Shown in pieces: positions 37,105 through 46,953 of a stretch of DNA of 64,000 nucleotides. The stretch's first letter is position 1. Each line of letters starts with the position of its first letter. The notes under the pieces were generated by a model. The model worked only from the letters and a program-made list of their open reading frames with translations. It did no database searches and was not told the DNA's origin. Source of the DNA: Caulobacter sp. S45 (GTDB taxonomy: Bacteria > Pseudomonadota > Alphaproteobacteria > Caulobacterales > Caulobacteraceae); NCBI RefSeq assembly GCF_009765965.1, contig NZ_LMUL01000014.1:1164337-1228336 (forward strand), written 5' to 3'. A program made the position numbers and the translations under genes.

Positions 37105-37147
37105 CTGTCCTCCTCGCTTGGGGACTGTCCCCGCCTGTGGAGGACAG
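37105..37147. promoter_or_regulatory. 43-bp nested dyad operator (two GTCC-N11-GGAC boxes)
   Basis: Fully symmetric about position 37126. The outer arms are CTGTCCTCC (37105-37113) and GGAGGACAG (37139-37147), then 6 nt each side, then the inner palindrome GGGGAC-T-GTCCCC (37120-37132). Seen another way, it is two tandem GTCC-N11-GGAC boxes, 37107-37125 and 37127-37145. It lies between the divergent lactonase (start 37012) and hydrolase (start 37289) genes. The same box occurs at three other promoters of the island. Confidence 0.7.
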
Positions 37148-37155
37148 AGGCGGCC

Positions 37156-37173
37156 AACCTATGCGCATAGGTT
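37156..37173. promoter_or_regulatory. 18-bp perfect palindrome AACCTATGCGCATAGGTT
   Basis: A perfect inverted repeat 9 nt from the 43-bp dyad, in the same divergent promoter region. Its sequence is unrelated to the GTCC/GGAC boxes, so it may bind a second regulator. I did not notice another copy in the window. Confidence 0.55.
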
Positions 37174-37288
37174 TCCTGACAATGGTCGCCTGTGCCGATC
37201 TCGACCTGCACGGCGGCCGCAACGCCAAGGATCGGCCAGAGCTTTCGAGTTTCTGGCCGCCAAGATCCGGAACATAGCGGGAGACGAC

Positions 37289-38098
37289 GTGAGCACCAGT
37301 CAAGTCACGGTCAAGGAAGAGACCCACAAGGGCTATGCGTTGACCACCTGGGAACTCGGCGCGGGTCCGCCGCTGCTGTTCCTGCACGGCGCCGGCGGCG
37401 CGGCCAACATGTTCGCCGGCGAGCAGCCCGCGGCGTTCCTGATCGAGCTCGCCAAGTCCTTCCGCGTGATCGTGCCCGAGCATCCGGGCTTCGGCGTCAA
37501 GGAACGCCCCGATTGGCTCGATAACATCCACGACATGGCCTACTTCTACCTGGACTACCTCAAGGGGCTGGACCTCGGCGGCGTGCACGTGGTCGGCCAG
37601 TCGCTCGGTGGCTGGATCGCGCTGGAGATGGCGGTGCGCGACACCTCCGACATCGCCTCGCTGACGGTGGCGGGCGCGGCCGGCCTGCGGCTCAAGGGGA
37701 TCAAGAAGGAAGACATCTTCCTGTGGACCCGCGACGACTTCGTGCGCCACATGTTCCGCAATCCCGAGGTCGCCAAGGCCTTCGCCGCCCACGAGCCCTC
37801 GCCCGACCAACTCAAGGCTATGCTGCGCAACAACGAGACCCTGGCCCTGCTGGCCTGGGAGCCGCGCATGTACGATCCCAACCTGGACAAGTGGCTGCAT
37901 CGCATCGACGTGCCGACCCACGTGATCTGGGCCGACGACGACGTGGTCATGCCGCGACCCTACGGCGAAGGGATCACCGCGCTGGTCAAGGGCGCCAAGT
38001 TCTCCGTGGTGCCCAAGACCGGGCATCTGCTGCACCTGGACGAACCCCAGGCGTTCAGCCAGGCCGTTCAATCCTTCATCATGGAGCAAGCCGCGTGA
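37289..38098 (+). CDS. Alpha/beta hydrolase (C-C or ester hydrolase type)
   Basis: 269 residues from GTG 37289, chosen for GGGAG 7 nt upstream; longer in-frame openings overlap the operators. The oxyanion loop is FLHGAGGAANMF, the nucleophile elbow GQSLGG (Ser), the acid in VIWADDDVVMP and the catalytic His in TGHLLHLD. It resembles hydrolases of ring-cleavage or lactone/ester products. It is first of a four-gene operon with the LLM monooxygenase, FMN reductase and another hydrolase, and its stop overlaps the next start. Confidence 0.85.
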   Translation: MSTSQVTVKEETHKGYALTTWELGAGPPLLFLHGAGGAANMFAGEQPAAFLIELAKSFRVIVPEHPGFGVKERPDWLDNIHDMAYFYLDYLKGLDLGGVHVVGQSLGGWIALEMAVRDTSDIASLTVAGAAGLRLKGIKKEDIFLWTRDDFVRHMFRNPEVAKAFAAHEPSPDQLKAMLRNNETLALLAWEPRMYDPNLDKWLHRIDVPTHVIWADDDVVMPRPYGEGITALVKGAKFSVVPKTGHLLHLDEPQAFSQAVQSFIMEQAA

Positions 38099-39282
38099 TG
38101 AAATACTATTTCATGACCCTGATGCCCTACGCCGCCATCGATCAGGCGGAACGGCTCAAGTACGACTCGGCCTGGGTGACGCTGCCCAACAGCCTGTACG
38201 ATCCCAAGGAAGGCGCGCGCCTCTACCAGGAATACATCGACGACCTGGTCCGCGCCGACCAGCTGGGTTTCGACGGCGTGTGCGTGAACGAGCACCACCA
38301 GACCGCCTACGGCATGATGCCCTCGCCGATCGTGATCGCCTCGATCCTGGCCCGCGAGACCAAGAACTGCAAGATCGCCATCCTGGGCAGCGCCATCCCC
38401 CTGCGCGATCACCCGCTGACGCTCGCCGAAGAGCACGCGATGATCGACACCATCTCCAAAGGGCGCCTGATCACCGGCATGGTGCGCGGCATCGGGGCGG
38501 AATACCACGCCTTCGGGACCAACCCGGCCAAGTCGCACGAGCGGTTCCACGAGGCCCACGACCTGATCATCAAGGCCTGGACCCAGCCCGGCCCGTTCCA
38601 CTACGAGAGCAAGCACTACGACTTCAAGTATGTGAATATCTGGCCGACGCCCTACCAGAAGCCGCATCCGCCGATCTGGATACCGTCGCAGGGCTCGCAG
38701 GAAACCATCGAGTTCGCCTCCCACCCGGACCACAAGTACACCTACCTGCAGACCTTCAGCCCTGCGGTGCAGGTGAAGAAGTTCCTCGACGCCTATCGCC
38801 AGCAGGCCGAAACCTACGGCTACGAAGCCGACGACAGCCAGCTCGGCTGGTCGGTGCCGGTCTATGTCGGCGAGACCGACGAGCAGGCGATCAAGGAGGC
38901 GCGTCCCCACTTCGACGCCTTCCGCACCATCTTCGCCAAGATGCCGATGCCGATGCTGCTGCCGCCCGGCTACACCTCGGTCAACTCGCTGATGCGGTTG
39001 ATGGGCCGTGGCAATGTCAGCCATACGCCGACGCTGGAAGAGGCGATCAAGGACGGCATCATCATCTGCGGTAGCGCCGACACGGTGCGCGAGAAGCTCG
39101 CCGAGCATCACGACAACATCCGCTTCGGCCACTTCCTGGCCAACCTGCAGTTCGGCACCATGCCGGCCGAGATGACCAAGGCCAACATGCATCGCTTCGC
39201 CGAACAGGTGATGGAGCCGCTGCGGGCACGCAAGGAAACCAAGCAGAAGACCAAGCAGGACAACCTCGCGCCCGTGGCGTAG
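38098..39282 (+). CDS. LLM-class flavin-dependent monooxygenase
   Basis: 394 residues from ATG 38098, overlapping the preceding stop by 1 nt (GTG 38095 is also possible). Bacterial luciferase-like TIM barrel: RADQLGFDGVCVNEHHQT near residue 55, AILGSAIPLRDHPLTLAEE, and ISKGRLITGMVRGIG. Such proteins use reduced FMN and oxygen, and include type II Baeyer-Villiger monooxygenases and long-chain or aromatic hydroxylases. An FMN reductase gene follows at once, which fits a two-component enzyme. The substrate is probably an alicyclic or terpenoid ketone (inference). Confidence 0.9.
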   Translation: MKYYFMTLMPYAAIDQAERLKYDSAWVTLPNSLYDPKEGARLYQEYIDDLVRADQLGFDGVCVNEHHQTAYGMMPSPIVIASILARETKNCKIAILGSAIPLRDHPLTLAEEHAMIDTISKGRLITGMVRGIGAEYHAFGTNPAKSHERFHEAHDLIIKAWTQPGPFHYESKHYDFKYVNIWPTPYQKPHPPIWIPSQGSQETIEFASHPDHKYTYLQTFSPAVQVKKFLDAYRQQAETYGYEADDSQLGWSVPVYVGETDEQAIKEARPHFDAFRTIFAKMPMPMLLPPGYTSVNSLMRLMGRGNVSHTPTLEEAIKDGIIICGSADTVREKLAEHHDNIRFGHFLANLQFGTMPAEMTKANMHRFAEQVMEPLRARKETKQKTKQDNLAPVA

Positions 39283-39291
39283 GACCACGGG

Positions 39292-39885
39292 ATGAGCAAG
39301 AGCGAAGACGCGCCCTTCATCGTGGGCCTCGGCGGCAGTACGCGGCCGGGGTCCTCGACGGAGCGGGCGGTGAGACTGTCCCTGGACGCCGCCGAGGCGC
39401 TGGGGGCGACGACCCAACTGTTCGACGGCCCGTTCCTGTGCGCCCTGCCGCATTACGGCGCGGGCACCACGGTGCACACGCCCGAACAGCACGCGCTGAT
39501 CGACGCGGTCTCGCGCTGCGATGGGATCATCGTCGGCTCGCCGGGCTATCACGGCAGCATCTCGGGCCTGATCAAGAACGCGCTCGACACCCTGGAGGCG
39601 CTGTCCAAGACCACGCCGGTCTATCTGGACAACCGCGCCTTCGGCTGCATCGTCACCGCCTATGGCTGGCAGGCCTGCGGCACCACCCTGGTGACGCTGC
39701 GCACCATCGCCCACGCCCTGCGCGCCTGGCCGACCCCGCTCGGCGTGACCATCAACGCCGCCCTGCCCCTGTTCGACGAGGAAGGGCGCTGTGTGGACGA
39801 CAGCGCGGCCGCCCAGCTCAAGCTGGTCGCCGCCCAGACGGTGGAGTTCGCCCGTAAGTCCTCGGCCCTGCGGCGGGCCGCCTGA
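39292..39885 (+). CDS. NADPH-dependent FMN reductase
   Basis: 197 residues, flavodoxin-like fold. The FMN phosphate loop is GLGGSTRPGSSTERA and the second FMN contact SPGYHGSISGLIKNALD matches the NADPH_dep_FMN_red family. It sits 9 nt after the LLM monooxygenase gene and 2 nt before the next hydrolase gene. It most likely supplies the reduced flavin used by the monooxygenase. Confidence 0.92.
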   Translation: MSKSEDAPFIVGLGGSTRPGSSTERAVRLSLDAAEALGATTQLFDGPFLCALPHYGAGTTVHTPEQHALIDAVSRCDGIIVGSPGYHGSISGLIKNALDTLEALSKTTPVYLDNRAFGCIVTAYGWQACGTTLVTLRTIAHALRAWPTPLGVTINAALPLFDEEGRCVDDSAAAQLKLVAAQTVEFARKSSALRRAA

Positions 39886-39887
39886 GC

Positions 39888-40586
39888 ATGGACACGATCG
39901 TCCTGATCCACGGCGCATGGGGCGGCGGCTGGGTCTGGCGCGACGTGGCCCGGCGCCTGCGCAAGGATGGGTTCGAGGTCTACACCCCCACGCTCTCCGG
40001 CGTCGGCGCGCGCCACCACATCCCGGCCGAGGTGGTCGACCTCGGCACCCATATCGAGGACGTCGCGGCGCTGATGCGCTACGAGCGGCTGAAGGACGTG
40101 CTGCTGGTCGGCCACTCCTACGGCGGCATGGTGGTCACCGGCGCGGCGGATCGCGAGATCGAGCGTATCGGGGCGATGGTCTATCTCGACGCCTTCCTGC
40201 CCGAACCCGGCCAGTCGCTGTGGGACGTGGTCGGGCCTCAGGGCGCGGAGAACCAGCGCCTCGCCGCCGAGGCCCACGACGGCGGCCGCACGCTGCCCTA
40301 CCACCTCGCCGAGATCGCCGACCCGGAGCGGCCCTACACGCCCCAGCCGCTCGCGACCTTCAACCGGCCCTGGACCTCCACGCGCACCACCCAGACCTGG
40401 CCGCATCGCCACTTCGTGCGCTGCCTGCAGAACCCGAGACCGGTGTTCCATCGCATCGCCGCCCGGCTTGAGACCACGCCGGGCTGGAGCGTCGAGGCCG
40501 TCGACGCCGCCCACGACGTTCCCCAAACCCACCCCGAACTGATCGCCGCGATCCTCGCGACCCAGGCTCGGCGGCCCGCGCAATAA
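39888..40586 (+). CDS. Alpha/beta hydrolase (esterase type)
   Basis: 232 residues. It starts VLIHGAWGGGWVWRDVARRL, with the nucleophile elbow VGHSYGG (Ser) and VDAAHDVPQTHPELI near the end supplying the catalytic His. The HGAWGGGWVW beginning is typical of the EstA/methyl-esterase-like branch that includes plant methylesterase homologues. It is the fourth gene of the monooxygenase operon and could hydrolyse an ester or lactone intermediate. Confidence 0.85.
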   Translation: MDTIVLIHGAWGGGWVWRDVARRLRKDGFEVYTPTLSGVGARHHIPAEVVDLGTHIEDVAALMRYERLKDVLLVGHSYGGMVVTGAADREIERIGAMVYLDAFLPEPGQSLWDVVGPQGAENQRLAAEAHDGGRTLPYHLAEIADPERPYTPQPLATFNRPWTSTRTTQTWPHRHFVRCLQNPRPVFHRIAARLETTPGWSVEAVDAAHDVPQTHPELIAAILATQARRPAQ

Positions 40587-40591
40587 GCGCG

Positions 40592-40612
40592 CGTCCCCAC
40601 TCAAGGGGGACG
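40592..40612. promoter_or_regulatory. GTCC-N11-GGAC operator upstream of VOC gene
   Basis: A 7-bp inverted repeat CGTCCCC (40592-40598) and GGGGACG (40606-40612) with a 7-nt spacer, containing GTCC-N11-GGAC at 40593-40611. It is centred 71 nt before the GTG of the VOC gene and just after the end of the hydrolase gene. Confidence 0.6.
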
Positions 40613-40672
40613 GTAGCGGTCGCGAAAAATCCTATTCTGGACGCTGGCGAGGCTTCGTAGAGTTCACGCACC

Positions 40673-41200
40673 GTGGCGAAACTTCAAAAGATCAACGGCC
40701 TGTATCACTTCGCTTTTCCCTGCCGGGACGCAGAGGAAACACGGGTCTTCTATGAAGACATCCTCGGTCTTCCGCTGGTGCATTGCATGATGCCCGACGC
40801 GGTGCCGAGTTCGGGGGAGTCGATCCCCTACGCCCACATCTTCTTCGAGATGGGCGACGGGTCCTATGTCGCCTTCTTCGACCTGGGCACCGGCGAAATG
40901 CCCAAGCCGTCGCCCAACACCCCCGACTGGGTCCAGCACTTCGCGATGGAGGTGGACGACATCGACACCGTGCTGGGGTTCAAGCAGAAGCTGGAAGCGG
41001 CGGGCGTGGAGGTGCGCGGCCTGGTGGACCACGAGTTCATCCAGTCGATCTACTTCTTCGATCCCAATGGGCTGCGGCTGGAGATCACCACCCGCACCGA
41101 GGAGCCCGGCTTCATCGAGCACGCCGCCCGGGTCGCTCATACCGAGCTGGCCGACTGGACCCGCGCCAAGGCCGAACGCGCGCTCGCCCCCGCCGGCTGA
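40673..41200 (+). CDS. VOC-superfamily (glyoxalase/dioxygenase-like) protein
   Basis: 175 residues from GTG 40673. Two beta-alpha-beta-beta-beta modules: GLYHFAFPCRDAEETRVFYED (first His ligand), VQHFAMEVDDIDTVLGFKQ (second His) and FFDPNGLRLEITTRT (Glu). This His/His/Glu set is the metal site of extradiol dioxygenases, glyoxalase I and epimerases. A single two-module unit is too short for a classical extradiol dioxygenase (about 290), so the reaction is uncertain. It has its own operator and sits 60 nt ahead of the iron-type dehydrogenase. Confidence 0.85.
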   Translation: MAKLQKINGLYHFAFPCRDAEETRVFYEDILGLPLVHCMMPDAVPSSGESIPYAHIFFEMGDGSYVAFFDLGTGEMPKPSPNTPDWVQHFAMEVDDIDTVLGFKQKLEAAGVEVRGLVDHEFIQSIYFFDPNGLRLEITTRTEEPGFIEHAARVAHTELADWTRAKAERALAPAG

Positions 41201-41260
41201 GACGTATACTCGGCCCCAGCGCTTCCACCACCTGCGGAGCGCGATCTCGGAAGGACGACG

Positions 41261-42448
41261 ATGGCGGCTTCTATCGCCTTGCCCAGGGTGCTGCGGATCG
41301 GCGCGGGCGCGTCGGCTCTGCTGGCCGAGACGTTGGAGAGCCTGGGCCTTCGTCGCCCGTTCATCGTCACCGACCGCTTCCTGCAGGACAGCGGCCGCGT
41401 CCAGGCGCTGACCGAAGGCCTTGACGCACGCGGCGTGGTGTTCAGCGTCTTCGCCGACACCGTTCCCGAACCGACTCTGGCCTGCGTGGACGCCGCCCTG
41501 GCTGCGCTCAAGGAAGGCCAGCACGACTGCGTGGTCGGTTTCGGCGGCGGCAGCCCCATGGACACCGCCAAGGCGATCGCGGTGCTGGCGGCCCACGGCG
41601 GCCGGATGCGCGACTACAAGACGCCGCACCTCCAGGACACGCCGGGCCTGCCGATCATCGCCATCCCCACCACCGCCGGCACCGGCTCCGAGGCGACGCG
41701 TTTCACCGTCATCACCGACGACGCCAACGACGCCAACGACGCCAACGACGCCAACGACGAGAAGATGCTGTGCGCGGGGTTGGCCTACCTGCCCTTCGCC
41801 GCCCTGGTCGACTACGAGCTGACCCTGACCAAGCCCCGCCGGCTGACCGCCGACACCGGGATCGACGCCCTGACCCACGCCATCGAGGCCTATGTCTCGC
41901 GTCGCGCCAACCCGTTCTCCGACGGCCTGGCGCTGCAGGCGATGCGGGCGATCGCGCCCAACCTGCGCCGGGTGTGCAGCGACGGCCACGACCGGCCGGC
42001 GCGCGAGGCGATGATGCTGGGCGCCACGCTAGCGGGCCTGGCCTTCTCCAACAGTTCGGTGGCGCTGGTCCATGGCATGAGCCGCCCGATCGGCGCGCAT
42101 TTCCACGTGCCGCACGGCCTGTCCAACGCCATGCTGCTGCCGGTGGTGACCGCCTATTCCGCGCCCGCCGCCCTGCAACGCTACGCCGAATGCGCCCGGA
42201 CCATGGGCGTCGCCCGCGATGGCGAAGGCGACCAGTCCGCGGTCGCGCGGCTGGTGGACGAGCTGGACCAGTTGAACCGCGACCTGGAAGTGCCGAGCCC
42301 CAAGGCCCACGGCATCGACCCGGCGCGTTGGGAAGCCCTGCTGCCGCTGATGGCCGAGCAGGCCCTGGCCTCCGGGTCGCCCGGCAACAACCCGTTGGTC
42401 CCGTCGGTGGACGAGATGGTCGCGCTGTACCGCCGCGCCTGGGCTTAA
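41261..42448 (+). CDS. Iron-type alcohol dehydrogenase family protein
   Basis: 395 residues from ATG 41261 (GGAAGGA 7 nt upstream). Group III Fe-ADH: VVGFGGGSPMDTAKAIAVL (NAD-binding), TTAGTGSEATRFTVIT, DTGIDALTHAIEAYVS (Asp and His metal ligands) and HGMSRPIGAHFHVPHG (His ligands). The family includes alcohol dehydrogenases and maleylacetate reductases. An in-frame 9-bp repeat adds four Ala-Asn-Asp units at residues about 155-166. Its neighbours suggest a role in the catabolic island. Confidence 0.9.
   Translation: MAASIALPRVLRIGAGASALLAETLESLGLRRPFIVTDRFLQDSGRVQALTEGLDARGVVFSVFADTVPEPTLACVDAALAALKEGQHDCVVGFGGGSPMDTAKAIAVLAAHGGRMRDYKTPHLQDTPGLPIIAIPTTAGTGSEATRFTVITDDANDANDANDANDEKMLCAGLAYLPFAALVDYELTLTKPRRLTADTGIDALTHAIEAYVSRRANPFSDGLALQAMRAIAPNLRRVCSDGHDRPAREAMMLGATLAGLAFSNSSVALVHGMSRPIGAHFHVPHGLSNAMLLPVVTAYSAPAALQRYAECARTMGVARDGEGDQSAVARLVDELDQLNRDLEVPSPKAHGIDPARWEALLPLMAEQALASGSPGNNPLVPSVDEMVALYRRAWA
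41723..41758 (+). repeat. (GCCAACGAC)4 in-frame minisatellite
   Basis: Four exact 9-bp units within the iron-type dehydrogenase gene encode (Ala-Asn-Asp)4. They follow two GAC codons and precede GAG-AAG-ATG. Related dehydrogenases usually have a single T-D-x-x-x-x-E-K-M segment here. Units of 9 bp can be gained or lost without a frameshift. Confidence 0.95.
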
Positions 42449-42461
42449 GCCCAGATACCGC

Positions 42462-43283
42462 TCAGGCGTCCAGCGAACGCTCGTACAGTCGCACCAGGTC
42501 CTGGCGGGTGGCGATCTTCAACTTCAGGAAGGCGCGCTTGCGGAAGGTGACGATGCTGGACGGCATCACACCCACGGTGCGCGCGATCTCCTTTGTCGAC
42601 CGCCCGAGCAGCAGGCCGGTGCAGACCTCGACCTCGCGCGAGCTGAGCTGGCCGTTGGTGGCCGCCAGCTGGCGCGACACGTCCCCGTCGCCGGGCAGGA
42701 GGTTGCGGCTGTGGGTGTTGGCCATCACCTTGGAATGCTTCCAGGATATGCTGGTCAGCATCTCGGCCGCGCCCTGCAAGCGGTCGAAGCAGTCCGGTTC
42801 GAACGGCGCCTCGTCGCTGGTGCGGTAGAGCCCGACCATGATGGTCTCCGCCCCGAAGCGGCGGCAGATCAGCAGCCGCTCGCGCACATGGACGCGCTCG
42901 TAACAGAAGGCCCGGTACTCCGAAGGCGGTATGGCGTCCCACGCCTGGGTACGGACAGTGGTGTTCCAGTCGCCGTCGTCGAGAATGGATCGGAGCGCCG
43001 GATCCAGCTTCCAATAGCTGTCCGCGTAGCGCGCGGACGCGCTGCGGGCGAAGGCTTCGTCGTTGTCGTCCTCGTCCAGATGACCGCCGGCGAACATGTA
43101 GCGCATGCGCTGCTGGTCATCGAGCCGGAACACCGAGAACAGCTTGGCCGGCACCACCGAGGACAGGGTGCGCCCGAACGCGTCCGGGAAATCGTCTTCC
43201 CCCAGCGCGTCGATCACGCTGGCCATACCGGCCGGGTTGTGGCTCCAGTAGGCGAATTGGGTGGCGGGGGTCAGTTCGGGCAT
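42462..43283 (-). CDS. LuxR-type transcriptional regulator
   Basis: 273 residues from ATG 43283 (GAGGAAG upstream; GTG 43289 also possible). The C-terminal HTH is LSSREVEVCTGLLLGRSTKEI followed by VGVMPSSIVTFRKRAFLKL, the GerE/LuxR fold. The N-terminal 200 residues contain no receiver domain and no recognisable autoinducer pocket (WDYE-type residues not seen), but may be a sensory domain. It is the only regulator in the island and lies between the Fe-ADH gene (convergent) and the ligase operon (divergent). It is the simplest candidate for binding the GTCC-N11-GGAC boxes. Confidence 0.88.
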   Translation of the reverse strand: MPELTPATQFAYWSHNPAGMASVIDALGEDDFPDAFGRTLSSVVPAKLFSVFRLDDQQRMRYMFAGGHLDEDDNDEAFARSASARYADSYWKLDPALRSILDDGDWNTTVRTQAWDAIPPSEYRAFCYERVHVRERLLICRRFGAETIMVGLYRTSDEAPFEPDCFDRLQGAAEMLTSISWKHSKVMANTHSRNLLPGDGDVSRQLAATNGQLSSREVEVCTGLLLGRSTKEIARTVGVMPSSIVTFRKRAFLKLKIATRQDLVRLYERSLDA

Positions 43284-43666
43284 TCTCACTCTTCCTCCAC
43301 CGCACCGCCTCGTTCTGTTGCGAGGTCGGGCTTAGGTGAGTGTGAGCTAACGCCCTTTCCAACGGCATGGCAAGAACCGCTCAATGACGGATGGTCGCAA
43401 CTGTGTGTGACCGCAGTATCCGCCCACCCGACAGCTAGGCCGGATCACCGATCCGCTTCACATCCCGATGGATTTGCTTTGCATTTTCTGAGCGTGAACA
43501 GGATATGCAGATCACAAGTCATTGTGCACACGCATAACGCGATCTAAGTGAATTTGCGGCACGCCACTTCCACTCAGATCGAAACCGTGAACTTATTCAG
43601 AGATAAATTTTGAAATTAATTCACCAATCCGATGCACCTTTAATATTCAGGTCGGATTTGAATTTT

Positions 43667-43694
43667 TTGTCAAATTCAATTTGATCAATATGCT
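43667..43694 (+). promoter_or_regulatory. Putative sigma-70-like promoter for ligase operon
   Basis: TTGTCA (43667-43672) and TATGCT (43689-43694) are 16 nt apart in the AT-rich stretch. On the opposite strand TTGACA (43673-43668) overlaps the same -35 element and could drive the LuxR-type gene. The operator at 43718-43740 would lie just downstream of the plus-strand start point. Confidence 0.4.
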
Positions 43695-43717
43695 TGGTCC
43701 AAAGACCTGGTTATTTC

Positions 43718-43740
43718 ATGTCCCTCATTTTCAGGGACAT
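43718..43740. promoter_or_regulatory. GTCC-N11-GGAC operator of ligase operon (best copy)
   Basis: Perfect 8-bp arms ATGTCCCT (43718-43725) and AGGGACAT (43733-43740) with a 7-nt spacer, containing GTCC-N11-GGAC at 43720-43738. It lies 134 nt before the acyl-CoA ligase ATG. Confidence 0.7.
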
Positions 43741-43873
43741 CCGGCTCCGGACCCCCTGGCTAGAGGTGATGGCTGAAAAGAAGCGGTGCATGGGCGACGG
43801 CGCCGGAAGGCGACGAGTGCTTACCCGACTTCCCCAGGCGGACTACGCTCCGCCGACAGGGAGATTTCGATCG

Positions 43874-45384
<1,511 letters not shown>

Positions 45385-45388
<4 letters not shown>

Positions 45389-46923
45389 CCGTCGACGTCG
45401 AGAAGTTCCGCCTTCGCACCCTGGTCGAGCGGATGGTCCAGCAGGGCGAATGCTTGGTCCACGACGCCCCCATCGACCTGTGCGACGTGGCCGAGGTGCT
45501 CGACACCACCGAGGAGGCGGTCTGGTTCACCGCCGTGGGACCTGAACGCGCCGAGCTGGTGGGCAATGTCATGGGCTCGCGCTCGCGGCTGGCGATGTCG
45601 CTGGAGGCCACGCCCCTCACCTTCCCCAAGGTGCTGCGCGACCGCCTGGCCAAGCCGATCGCGCCGATCGAGGTCACCCGCCAACAGGCCCCGGTGCAGC
45701 AGGTGGTGCTGACCGGCGCCGACGCCGACCTGACCAGCCTGCCCGTCAACCTGCAGCACCAGCTGGACGGCGCGCCCTACATCTCGTCCAGCATCGACTA
45801 TGCGGTGGACCCCGATAGCGGGTGGACCAACCTGGGTTGCCGCCGGATGATGCTGACAGGCATGACCACCGCCGGCATCGACATCAATGCGCCGAGCGAC
45901 CTGCGCGCCATCTACCAGAAGGCCATGGCCAAGGGCGAGAACATGCCCGTCGCCTTCACCGTCGGCAGCCACACCAGCGACTTCCTGGCGGCGGTCGCGG
46001 TCACCGTGCCGATGAACGAGTTCGACGTGATCGGGGCCATCCGCGGCCAGGCCGTCCCCATCGTCAAGTGCGTGACCCAGGACGTCTGGGTGCCGGCCGA
46101 CGCCGAGATGGTGCTTGAAGGCTATCTCGACCCGCGCGGCCTGGTCGAGCCCGAAGGTCCCTATGGCGAGTTCATCGGCTACTACGGCTCGGTCAAGCGC
46201 AACCCGCTGTTCCACCTGACCGCGATCACCAAGCGCCACGACGCCCTGTTCCAGACCGTGACCATCGGCGGCAAGAACCTCGGCCGCACCGACACCTCCA
46301 ACCTCGGCTCGGCCAAGACCGAGGCGGCGATCTGGGACGTGTTGCGGCTGGCGGTGCGCGAGCCGGTGGCGGTCCACGCCACCGCGTCTTCGGGCGGCAT
46401 GTACAACGTGCGCGTCTCGATCAAGCAACGCTATCCCGGCGAGGCGCGCAACGCGATCGCGGCGGTGTTCTGCTCCATCGGCGACGTCAAGCACGTGTTC
46501 GTGGTCGACGAGGACATCGACGTCAATTCCAACGAACAGATCGACTGGGCGCTGGCCACCCGCTTCCAGGCGGACAAGGACATCGTCGCCGCCTCGGGCT
46601 TCCGCGCCGTGCCGCTGGACCCGTCGCTGGCGGGCAGCCGCACCGGGGCCAAGGCCGGCTTCGACTGCACCATCCCCTTCGCCCAGCGCGGTAGCTTCGA
46701 GTTCACCATCCCCACCACCCCGGTGTTGGGCGCAGCACCTGCCGAACCGCAGACCCTGGAAAGCCTGTTGTCCAAGGGCCCGCTGCGCTTCGTGGAGCTG
46801 ATGACCGGCCTGGGCTCGCGCGACGGGCGCGAGATCGTGCGCCAGTTCGACGGCCTGATGGCCGCCGGCAAGCTGAAGCGCACCACCGACGGCCGCTACG
46901 AGATGATCAACGGCGCGGCCTGA
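45385..46923 (+). CDS. UbiD-family prenylated-FMN decarboxylase
   Basis: 512 residues, start overlapping the ligase stop by 4 nt (ATGA). UbiD features: LPVNLQHQLDGAPYISSS near residue 115, the catalytic Glu-Arg-Glu region in EGYLDPRGLVEPEGPYGEF around residues 235-260, and the metal/phosphate-binding segment TVGSHTSDFLAAV. UbiD enzymes use prenylated FMN, made by UbiX, to decarboxylate or carboxylate unsaturated or aromatic acids. No ubiX is in the window. Coupling with an acyl-CoA ligase is known for phthalate catabolism, but the remaining genes differ from that pathway. Confidence 0.92.
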
Positions 46924-46953
46924 GCCGCCCGCACCCTGACGGAACCCAGCCCC

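Larger units (their letters stand above)
43284..43873. other. 590-nt intergenic region with AT-rich segment
   Basis: Divergent promoter region between the LuxR-type gene and the ligase operon. The stretch about 43550-43700 is strikingly AT-rich for this genome (runs such as GATAAATTTTGAAATTAATTC). It contains the putative promoters near 43670 and the operator at 43718-43740. The frame of the ligase is open up to 43694 but that part covers the operator and has no conserved sequence, so I treat it as non-coding. Confidence 0.7.

Noticed and set aside
41261-42448. Calling the Fe-ADH a maleylacetate reductase outright
   Set aside because: The family signature does not separate the two, no hydroxyquinol dioxygenase is in the island, and the length is nearer to alcohol dehydrogenases.
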